Assembly: GCA_964019165.1 (NCBI GenBank)
Contig: OZ025276.1
Span: 9,097,005 to 9,161,004 of the forward strand
Length of the DNA stretch: 64,000 nucleotides
Direction of reading: 5' to 3'
DNA from: Mastigias papua
Lineage: Eukaryota; Cnidaria; Scyphozoa; Rhizostomeae; Mastigiidae
In this document: one piece after another, positions 12,001-24,000 of the stretch
Layout of the letters: every line of letters begins with the position of its first letter
Numbering within the stretch: the first letter of the stretch is position 1
The notes under the pieces: model-generated
The model's input: the letters and a program-made list of their open reading frames with translations, nothing else
The model's database searches: none
What the model was told of the DNA's origin: nothing
Made by a program: the position numbers and the translations under genes

Positions 12001-15000
12001 TTTGAATATATTCATATATATCTTAGATTTAGCTTTTAAGTTCTATACTGATACAACTGATAAATGTACTGCTTCAAGCCAGAAGGAGCAATCTGGCCAT
12101 GTAGTTCATATTCTACTGAGAAAAATGGTTGTTCTCTTTAGCGGATAACAAGGATTAACTTCAATGTTTATTCACACTACTCATATACAGTGCTCTCTAT
12201 TTGTTGATATCAGACAAGCTTATACTAAGTTCTTAATATTATACATATGGTTGTGGTAATATCTGATATACTGAATATACTATTATTATTGTGCTCTGAA
12301 TACCAGGTGATATTTAATTAATATTGAGGCTTTTATCAATATTAAGCTATTTTTAAGTTAAGGGGTGTTCATCACATCATGGTAAGTGCCCTTTATTGTT
12401 CAAAGATCAATTGAGTGCACCTCAGCTTATCTTGTTGCTAAACAATCTTCGGTCCATATTGCTTAGAGATTGGAGTCTTGTAGTCAAATGATACATTTAC
12501 TATGTATTGTTGCTGCATAAATTTAACTTGTAATTAAATTTCATACTTATAGCTAAGCAATATTTCGTAACAATTTGTAGCGTACGAAACATTGAAGAAA
12601 TCACCCTTGACTGAATTTGAATCAGAAATTCACTGGTTTAGCAAAATTGGTATGTCAGGTGTTATGCTTTGATTTCATGATGTCAAATAGTCACAATAAG
12701 CTTAGAGGGGAGTAGTGAATTGGGAAAATTTGAGTAGCATGGGACATTCATAGTATGGGGTTTCCATTGTTGGGGCTGTGGGGGTTTCTGATTATCAATG
12801 ATCAACATAAACGCTAAGTATCAATGGATTAAGAGTACAAAAGAACAAATTTAACACTCATAGTTCGGTACCGATCAACAAGACAACACATCAATCAAAA
12901 CCAGACATGCAAAATTGAAAAACTTTCCAATAAAATGCTATTTATGGCCAAGCAAGTTTATATTGATGCTTTTGTTTTTGATATGGTTTAGTTGAAGTAT
13001 ATGCTCCTAGAGGTTCTCCTGATGAATAGTTTATTGCCAATATTTCTAAGACAGTCAAAACCAAATCCTTGATAGTCGTATACGTATATTCGTTTTCACT
13101 TTATTACCCAATGCACACTTCTACGACTTTATTCTATTGTTACATGTACCAGCTTCTGCTATTCTTTTGCCGGCCACTTTCGACTTGGCGTACCTTTGAA
13201 GAAACATCCAGAAGAAATAGATAATCGGGTTTGTTAACGAGTTGAGGACGATCATTAGCATCTGTTGAAAGCTTTCCTTGTTGTTAGTTACCGACTTGAT
13301 GGAAAATGGAATCGTGAAGCCGGCGAAGGTAACGGTTATAAAGATGGAAATTGCCACGAGATTTAAGTCTCTTCGTGTTGATGGCCCGAATCGGTATTGT
13401 GACCCTTGTTTATATCTTTTTATCACTACTTTGTGAGTAATGACGCTGTACACTATCACCAATATGACTATCGTTAATATTGTCATGTATCCTATGATGG
13501 TTTTGGTTATACGCTTGCTTCTATTGAATAAGAATGAGGTCACGCTCAAAAGACTGGACATCCATGATACAGCAATGCTGATTTTAGTGAATTTTGTAGT
13601 GATCCATGCTCTGTGCTTCAATGGAAACAGCACAGCTACTGCTCTGTCCAGGGTTAGTAGGACAACATGGAATAAGGATGTCGTTATTGAGTACCAGAAC
13701 ACTGCTGATATTGGTTTATCGTAGCTTTTTTCCAACCAAGGAAGTAGATAAACTAGAAATGTTATACCCACCAGCATGTCTGCTACCGAAAGACTCAACA
13801 GTAGACGTTCATAGTTTTTTAGGTTTTTCCGCCTCCTCACAAGCATGCCTATCTCTATGATATTTATCACGATCACCATTACTGGTACAACTACAAACAA
13901 CACAGTCTGCTCCTGGTCCTGCATTTTGTCCAATTTTATTTCTTAGTTCAATTTTATTTTATAGTTTCCAACAATCTTTTCTCTACTTCTCAACTCGCTA
14001 TAGTTTAGAAGTGATCTGCCTTATCCTGATCAGGCTGGGCCTAGTATGTTGTTTATAGTGCTCTCATCAACAGTTAGAGGTACGTTGTTTGAACTGACTG
14101 CAGGAAAATATTAGTTGTTTTGCATCATATGTTGTGCACTAAACAAGAGAGTCGTGCAGTATTGATCATGAATTGGTCAAACATTTTAACTTTATGTACG
14201 TAGGCAGAAGGAAAGGTTTGTTGGCAATTTGCATTGCTTTTAACGTTTACTTTGCCTCCCCATTCACGAGGTCTTCTCATCCAATTGAGGTGTCAAGTTA
14301 ATCGTACTGAAGCGAGACAAAAAAGCTTCTCATGTTTTATTCTAGCCTGTAGCTCATGGTTTGTGGAGTGTGAAGTGGGAAATATATGACGTAGACTCTT
14401 GAACCAGTTTTTTATTGGACGAGTGTGTAATGGATTCTCCTCTATCGCTGAAAACGTTCCTTGTCTTAGAACAAATTATTCATCATAACATGCAACTGCT
14501 CTCCTAACCTAACAGTTGGGTAGAAAGATACTCGTTTCTCACATATATCGCACTTTGGTTATCTGTTGTTCAACTGTTCTCATCACAATATAGTGCAATT
14601 AGTTTTTAGCTTACAACTTCTATTGTGAGCTCTTATTAATAGTAAACCTTTACATTACTAGCTTTAAATTTCCTGCCGGCAATTTCTTCTTGCGTCATTT
14701 GTTTTCCTTGTACTTACCATTTCTCTAAAATAACCTTAACAACAGTCTATACAAAATCAAAAAGATAAATAGGGAGGTACTTAATGAACATGAGAAACCA
14801 CATGCTTGCAAAATAGATTGAACTTGGTTTGAACAGTGCCTTATTCTTAGCTGATATATTTGCCTCTGGTTGAAGATTTATCGCATATGAGATGTTCCAC
14901 CAATTATGTATGGAAAATCAATGCATTTAATAGAAGTCAAATTTAAGCATTTTGTAATCAACTCAGCTTATGTATACCGCTTTTCAATCAAGTCTGGTTT

Positions 15001-18000
15001 ACTATTTACCATGTAAATCTTAATTCTGTATTTCATTTGATTGATGTCGGGTGGTGAATTTAGTGTTTCGTATAGACCTTGTAGGCTTAAAGAAATCACT
15101 TGAAAAGTACTCATGCCTTTGAAATGGAATTTGTTTCCCCACATACGATAAGGATATTTAGTCTGAATTATAGATATAAGTATATTTTTGTTTGAATCAA
15201 GCTATGCCGTGTACTGAGCTTCAAAAGTTGTTTGCTACGGGGTATAAAAACACTGAGTTTGATTGCAAAATACGGGATTGCCTGTATGGAGATTTCGAGA
15301 TTATTTCCCCAGTAAATTTTGACTGTGCTTTGGATACTCTACTGGCTATGATCTTATTCTACGGCTAAGATTTTTGCTTGATGGCCTGTCATTATGCGCA
15401 ATGAGTAGTTGTTGTGTCCATTGCTTGATACACTAATTGAAACTCTTTGTCGATTGGAATGTTGTTTCACTTCATTTTCTCGATCAATCACAGTGACTTT
15501 TTTCCGCTAATCTCTTGCAACTTTGCAGTGATCCTGTTGGTTCCTTTGCTAGATCAGTGTAAAAGATTATTGTGGTTGATTCTCTGGAGCACTCAATCTA
15601 CTTTGTCCCCATGAGCTTTAATCGTGCTGACTGGCTCCCTAGATCATTTATCACTTATGTGGGTTTATTCTCTAAATCTATGAGAATGACTGTTAGCCAG
15701 GATTTGCTTAATAACTCTGTGCCTTTTGATACTTGTTGATCTGTATACTCACTGGTGTTACTGAATGCAAGGGTGCTACTGCACGTCTGGATATAGCATT
15801 ACCTTACTTTCATCTAATACCAGTTTGCAAAGCAGAAAAGCAGAAAGTGACTTTGAACAGCATTTTATAGTTAATTTCACTCTTCTTATCTATGGAAAAT
15901 TAAAAGACCCAGAATAAGAAAATACTGGGCTCTCCTTTGCTTATGTTTGAGATTGGTACAGAATAACCCTAGGCTATTTGCAGTTGAGTATTATAGCAGC
16001 GACACTACGTGAAGACTATGTGAAGCAGCAGCGACTTTGAGCGACCAATGTTATCATCTAGTTTCATCGCCAATTCGCTCCTAGTGTGAATGTCCTCTTA
16101 TATGCAATAGCCACTGGATATGACATAGATATTGCGTCCAGTGGTATCGTTTATAACGTGTTGTAGATGGTGTTCTGTAATTGTTATTGATGTTGTATTA
16201 GCAAAAGTGCACAGGAAAAAAACTGTCTTATAGCCACTTACAACGGTAGTCAAGCCTGAAAGAAGTCCCTAGATCCGACCACGTTCTGAATAGAGTATTG
16301 AATAGCATCTCACTGAAACGTGCTTAAATTATATTAATTATGCTGGAATTGGTTCGTATTTTTATTAGCGATCTGCAGGATCACATTGAAGTGCACGACC
16401 AATGCGTTAGAGGGCATGATAAATAATGCATCAAATTGAACAGGCTGGCAAGGATTTAATTCTACCCAAAATCAACTAAAATCCTTTTATTCCCAAGCAG
16501 TTATGAGGATCGGATGTATACGTGTATTCTTCAATGGTGAATTAGAGAATATGTCAAAAATCTAGTTGCACTCTCCTTTAGTAATGGTGTGAATGGAGTC
16601 GCAATAGATGTACCGGGAAGTGTTTGCCAGTTATTACAATGAGTGCTGCTGAGTAATTTTGACAACAGATGGAAACCTGGGAAAATAGCAGACCCAAGTC
16701 AGTTGTTTGGCGAAGCCAAGAATCAACAACAATAAAGTGTTGTGGACAGAGATTTTTGCGTGTACAAGTAAAGACAAATGTAATTCTCAAGTTCTTGTGA
16801 TTGAAATATAGAGAAAGAATTTACTTTGGTGCAAGGGAACTGAAACTGAATCAGCAATACAAGACCTCAACCCTTCTGCTTGACAAAGATCCCAAGTGAA
16901 AATGAGCCAAGCGAAGATTTTGAAGTAAAATTAGTCGCAAATTCGTAGTAAAGACAAGAATCAGGCATTCTTGCTGCGATATTAAAGGGAAAAAATTACA
17001 TCCTGAAAAATCACGGTAATCTAACAAGAATCATTACTTTAGAATCACAGTTCTGAGGTTAGGTAAAAGGAAGAGAAGATTTATAAGAACTTTAAAGTTT
17101 GATAGTCTGGATCATAATAGGCATGAATCTAAATATAGGAATCGCAACTTTAGTCACTGGGTCACATATCGGATTGAAAGATTACAGGTGAAATAATCTG
17201 AAATCAAAGCTTGTATGATCGAATCTTGAATCGAAGAAATCCTGCGTAAAATTTAGGAAGATCTTCAAATCAGAGCATATGTGAAGATCAAGTGTCAATA
17301 TTTTACAATACAATCAGCTAGTAGGCTATACAAGGGAAATGTGGGTGATTATATTGAATCTGCATAATGAATATCAGAAATCAAAGCTGCATTCGTGGTA
17401 ATTTGTTGAAACTTGAAGGTGGAATGACCGAATTTAATTCTTTTTTGATCAAAATTGGAGATAATCTAACTCAGGGATGTGTCTCAAAAATCATAGTGAT
17501 GGAATCGAAAGCAGTACTGCACATTTGAGGCATATTATCAAAGAACCGAAAAGGAGATGCAAACAAAATTAAAGTAGAAACCGAGAAAGGTTGGACAGAA
17601 AACAGAATCGATCATAGGCTTTTGGATGTTGAGATTGATGGAGCCAAATATTGAAGTAAATTGGATCAGAGGTTGAGGTCGAGATCAGATAGTTCGATAA
17701 AAGAGGCCAGATATTCAAGTAAACTAGTCAAATATTGAAGTCAAAGGGGCCAGGTACTGAGGTCAAATGAAGCAAATGAGCTGATCATAAACAGCGTTGC
17801 CAATAAAGATGTGTTCATCATACACCACAGTAGAAGATATCATTTTACTGATTGTTTCAATACCGATAATCATAGCAAATGCTGCAGAAATAAAGCTATT
17901 GATGAAACGCAGAGCTCATTTCGTTCCATACGAACAGCTCTTGCTTAGCTTGTCTATATGTGATTTACTTGTTGGTATATCAATGGGGATTCTTTCTATT

Positions 18001-21000
18001 GTGGATCTTGCAGCGCGTGGACAGTCTAGTATGGAAGTCGTTAAAGTGGCTGGAGCAATATCTCTCTGGTGCTCTGTTCTGTTGTCTGTCCTACATATCA
18101 ACTGGCTTGCAACTGACCGATACATAGCTGTATCATACCCTTTTCGCCATAAGATATGGGTTACCAAGCGAAAAATAGACCTTACAATCGCATTCACATG
18201 GATGTCTAGCATCACATCTGCTGTATTCTCAGCAGTTTTTCGCGGCTCAAATGTTATCAGAACTTCTTTAAAAGATTCAGTTTTGTCTGGGTGCGCCACA
18301 GTAATCATCTTGTATTCAATAATTGTATATAGGGTTGCTGTTGAGAGAAGAAGGGTAGTAGCCGGTGGCCAATCAGCTCAGCATGCCCAGCGCCGAGGTA
18401 GAGAGCGTCGTCTTGTGTTAATCTGCCTTATTGTTGTGGCTGTATGCTTAATTTCAAGTCTCCCGTTTATTGTGCTGACGTACATGACCAAATGTAGCTT
18501 TGCAGGAGACATTTTACTAGTTTGTAGCTCTTTGCTCAATCCCTTTATTTATTATTTCTGGAAATATTTCGAGCAGAGAAGAGGCAATCAGAATTTGGAC
18601 TCTGACAGTCGCAAATAATTTAGTCATAGATAGGATTAACTGGTATAGGGAATATTTGTCAGTTATCTCAATGCTGGAAATGATAGATACACTACCTTGG
18701 ATTCACATTATCACATATTAGCAGGGTGTGTTTTCTCATATACATCATAATCAATCAGGAAGTACAATTTACTGATAATATTATCATTTGATTGCAATAT
18801 GATATACTGATATACGGAACAATAACTTTTTCATTACTTGGATCTCTAGTTATTACACATTAGCATAGAATTTTTGGAAACCAACCACGACCATGCTGAA
18901 ATTACCATCAGCGATTCAGTTTGACCACGAAGTGAAATGTAGGAATACACGCTTTTTTTTATAAGGAACCTAGCTAAAGGCCTAGTTCTAACAGTTCCTT
19001 ATTTTCGGGCCTCTTTTTATCAAATTCTAGTACTAAAAGTTCCTTAATAGTTCCTTAATTTTCACTGTACATAGAGTGCCACAAAATGGCACAGACACTA
19101 GAAAAAGCATTGAAATTCTGAATGTTTCCTTTAATTCTGGCTAGAACTCAACCTCAAAAGCACACATGTGACAGGAAATAAGTTCTATATATGCAAAAGC
19201 ATAATTTCAATCAAGAAGTATCATCTCTATTCCATTGATATCATCCAATGTAATGTAATCTTCACTTGCATCTGAGTACAGCACTCGGAATTTGAAAATG
19301 AAAAGTTCCTTAGGGAGTTTTCCTTTAGTAGTATAAGTTCTTTAAATATTTCGGCCTTCTTCATGTAGGTTCCTTATAAAGTGGTTCCTTATAAAAAAAG
19401 CGTGTATTGGAAAGAAATGAAGCAGCGGCGGAAGTAGGTAAGCCAGAGGCGTCACCAACCTAGTGCCTACGGGCACGATATCGCCCCACAACAGCCATAT
19501 CAGTCGCCAATAGGTTAGGCCTAAACATTAAGGGCCGTGTAGCTTTCTTATATCAGGAAAAGTGTTATCAAAATGGCAACCCTTTGCATTACTTGGTGCC
19601 TTTGAAGTAGCTCTTAGTTTTGAAAAGGGTGGTTACCCCTAAAGTAAACACTAAATGGCAGCATATGTACAGCTAGGAAGTGACAGAAAGCCAAGTTGCT
19701 ATTAGGAGTTAACAAAATGCAGGGTCCAGAAAAATTTCCAATGTTCCTCTGGCTGTCAAATCTTCATCATAGCCCTTCCTCTTCCAAGACAATCAAAAGT
19801 AGCCAGAGTTCTTAAACTCTGCATTGTGTATGTCTCAAAAACTTGAGCTGTAGAAGGACTATGCGTTCACTGCCGATGTCACAGTAACTGAAAACTTGGC
19901 TGAAGATGGATTGTTCATAAAAAGTACCAAGCCTTCCTCAAATATGACATAGAGAGCAAAATCTTCCTCCGGCTCAGAGCCGTAGAGCCGTCACTTTTTC
20001 TGGACTCTGACAAAATGAAAGTCCCTAAGTACAACAGAAGAGGTTAGTGCATCTAGGAGCAACAACAAGAAATTAAGTTTGATGACAGGGGAAAGGAAAA
20101 TAGAAGATTGTATGAAAGAGAAGCTAGGTACAAAAATAGAATTATAAAACGGATAACAGAAGAGAGGACCGTTCGATTTGTTCCTTGATGGTTAGCTCTT
20201 TAGATGTAGGAAGTAGCAATACGACTAGGATCCATCCTATAAATGGCACATTCTTGAGCACAAGTAAGGGATAATATGTTCTGTTTTTTGCATGCCCAAA
20301 ACGGTACCTTTACATGTAACTTTTAAGACACCTCAAGTCTGTGTCCTCTCTTATTCTGTCATTTTCATGCTACAGTCAATAGTTCATAATGCCACTAGAA
20401 TGAAAAAGAAGGTAATATATGTTGAAAAATGTTTAGGCAAATGCCCCAAAGTTCCAACTCCTTACGGTACTTTCAGCGTAGTGTCCAAGAATGTAGGAAC
20501 AACGTATTGTTTCCTTTAATTTTCCCTTGTATGACTACAAAATCTATAGGCGCCTGGCGTCTATTAACATCCCTGTTTCTTTTTAAAAAAATGTCTAAAT
20601 TCGTATATACTCGGATATAGGCGCCGGTGCCTTTATGCGAGATTATAGCGTATATGGTATTTGCTGGAAATTTTAGTTATACAGCCATTACGTTCTGATT
20701 TAATATTCATATTCTCAATGGTTTGTTGTGTAGCCCGATTCAGGTAAAATATATTAGTACGGAGACAAATCATGTAAAATTCCTAAAAACCTACCAATGT
20801 CATTTTTGAATAATTGTAGTGGGTAGCCTGTGGAGTCGCGCGGCCGTATGGAGTTTGTGGGTAGATGTGGGACTGTTAGGCCTAGAGTGTAAAGGAATTA
20901 TTTGTTGCGACGAATGTTTGGATTCACATTCCAGTTGTACTTTTTGAGTTCCAGTCTGTGCTTAAGCGATATGCCCCGGAACCTGAGAAATTGGGAGGTG

Positions 21001-24000
21001 AGAATCTCTAAAACCAACTTTAGCATTGGCGCTTAATGTGAAATGTCACTGGAAATCTAAACAGCCGATTGTGACAAACCACCTGTTGTGATAGTTGTTT
21101 ACTGAATGTATTCGTGTTGCGATGAATGCGTGGGAGAACAAGAGAAGAGGAATGGCCAGACGTGTGATGACCATGACGAAAGCGAATGAATGAGAGAAGA
21201 AAAGCGGCGTTGAGTGAGAATGGCCTAAGTGTACATTGTTTACGTTCACTACAGTCGTACTGGTAATGAATGATATTAGAACACGAGCTTGTTGTTTAAA
21301 CAATCAATGATTTAAACTTGATCAAGGCGAAAGAAGAACCATCTGTCAGTTCCTATGGTACACTCAGAGCGTACTTAAAATACAACCACCCAGCATTTTA
21401 CCCTTGCATTCTGGATTGGCTGTCGAGAAGATCAGAGCTACTCTAGTGACGTATAATATTGAGGAGAGGATGGTAAAGGAGAAGGATATAGCACTTTTCG
21501 TAGTGGCAGTTCTCGTATTCATTGTCAACGCCATCGAACTGAAACTCCTATTTCGTGGACTTAGGAAGTTGTCTGTCTTTGAAAAGTTATTACTTAGTAT
21601 GGCATTTGCTGATATTCTTGTCGGCATTATCCAAGCCCTGGTGTCTACTCTGAGAATGGCTGGCGTCAAAGTGCCTGGTATAGGTTCTACTACAGTCTTG
21701 CTCTTCACAATTGCCGCATCATTCGACCACGTAAATGCCATCACAATTGATCGATTCTTGGCCGTGTACTGGCCGATCAAGCATAGAATCTGGGTGACAA
21801 ACAAGATTGTTATCATAACTATCATTATTCTCTGGGTTTTTAACGCCTTTGCATTCATTCCGTTGTTTGTAGACGACAGCATGGATTACATCAGGTATAT
21901 TGTGGCTCTAGTAGCCATAATTTACATGGGTCTGATGATGATCATCTATCCCATCATCATATATAAAGCTGTCATTTGCCGTCGCAGATCCCTTCAGTGC
22001 CAGAACGCAACAGCCAAAGACCACGAAAAGAGTGACTTTCAGCTTGTGATTATATCCCTGTGTATTGTAGTTACTTTTGTAGCATGCACCATGCCGTTCT
22101 GTGTGAGTGCCTTTATCAGTGAGGACATTCCATGGCCTGTAATGTCCCTCGCTATTCTCAACTCCTTCTTCAATCCTTTCATTTACTTCTTCTGGAAGCT
22201 TCGCGAAAGAAATTCAAGAGGCCGACAATCAACATCGACTCAATAGTTTGGTCATCGTGTTCAGTTTTGGGCATTTTATTTGATGCTGAAAGGTTTTTTC
22301 AATATGAGCAATAGGCAATAGAATCATCAGTTCGTCTCATTTTGATGATCACATATCAGTTATCACACTGAGGCTCACCAGCTATTGTTATAACCATGAT
22401 CGAAGTTAGTGTATTATCTAGTCAAAAAAGTCACCAAATTTTGCAGTGGAATAAGTCTAGATATCAAAGTCGAATTATCATTTGCAATACAAAATCACAT
22501 TACAGTCTTGCTCGCTTCCCTCACCCACTGCAGCATCTACACATGGTTTTCTCACCGCGAGGCATTCATTCGCTCACTATGGGTCGGTGATAAAGTACAA
22601 AAGAATTAATCCTACGTGGGGCGAGGGGTATGAGTTAAAACCCATATACAGCAAGCCTGCTGCCTACGTGTATAACTCTAAAAATTCTACTCCTGCACAC
22701 TATCAATTGATAACTATCAACATTATCATCAGCATTACTACTGTTCATTCATAGTGATCAACCAACATACCTTATTTTAGTGTGTACTGGTTACTAATTT
22801 GTGCAACAATATAATGATTTTGTGCTGTGGTAAAACTAATATCTCTTCCAAAGTGTATTCACATGACTTCTTGTATCAAAAGTTGCTTTGAATGAGATAC
22901 CAATTGCCATATCAATTCCAGTCACTAATCAATGCTCAATCAGTACCAATCACTAATCAATGTCCATCCAATCAACTTGAGAGAATTGGTGTGCCTCACA
23001 TTAAAATCGAAAATAATGGGCATGACAGCAGAAATATCTTAAGGACTCCACCCAGTGTCCCCTATTATCAGTGAAACGTGCAGTGAAAAATTTTCCATAT
23101 AAGTAGGTATATCAATCACTGATTTTCATTGAAATTATGTCCATTTCTTCTCATTATTTCATTTCATCATTTCATCATTTCAATTAAGTAAGGAGGGTCA
23201 CCATTTAGTACAATCACAGAATAGGTACAATCCCTTATGATCGAAAAGCCTACTGCATGCCCTGTTTGCTGTTTTATTGGTCGCTCTTCCCCTCAAAAGA
23301 GTGCTGTGCTCTTGCTCTGTCTTACGTCTTCACTTGAGATCAAATACTTTTGTTATCTAAATGCGTCAACAGAATTTGAACGATATTAGTATTATGATGA
23401 AGATGCTGCATGATTTGTACTAAAAGTGCTATGCTCTTTCAACACACTAACCATGTTTTGATGCACCTATGTTGAGTGTATTGAAACAGTATAGAACTTT
23501 TAGCATAAATCTTTCATTATTCAAACTCTTTTCTTGCCTCGGCAACAACGCTGTCAGGCACGCCTGCCCCCACCGAGGACAGGGGGGGCAAAGTTTCTAT
23601 TGAGGGCACATTATAGACATTTTTGTACTAAATTAATTAAGTTCTTGAAAGGGCAGGAGGGGCAGCTGCCCCCCCTGCCCCCCGAGCGTAGGCATCCCTG
23701 AACGCTGTCTTCACGATTAAGATAATACTTTAGCATTCAATTTGTCGAACCCTTTCATTTTTCTTTCATTTATGCTCTGCAAACTCCTCGCTTTTGAACC
23801 ATTTGCGTTAATTATATTAATTTATTAATATCTACTATTTACTTATGCTGCATAAAATTAAGAGCTGTACGAATTATTGATCCTTCATTTTAATTCAAAT
23901 CATTTATATTATACAAGTTGATTTGCTTGTAATCCTTCAAATTGGTCTCTACACTGATTAATTCATAGCTCTGTAATATTTGCAATATTCAAATAATTTT

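Larger units (their letters stand above)
6707..12759 (+). other. TEX11: TEX11-like exons 10-20: central TPR region
   Basis: Exon 11 carries [11 protein letters not shown] and exon 12 carries [13 protein letters not shown], a classic TPR helix pair shared with TEX11 (ALQWYYYSL). Exon 13 is 45 nt ([15 protein letters not shown]), exon 17 is 48 nt and exon 18 is 38 nt. Exon 19 ends at EIHWFSKI, and the 22-nt exon 20 supplies A-W-D, matching the AW of vertebrate FRKTAW. The intervening introns carry two inverted-repeat transposons. Confidence 0.8.

Noticed and set aside
17916..18308. 130-codon antisense frame in GPCR 17797
   Set aside because: Shadow of a clearly coding receptor on the other strand; the same applies to 21364-21882 and 13440-13860.
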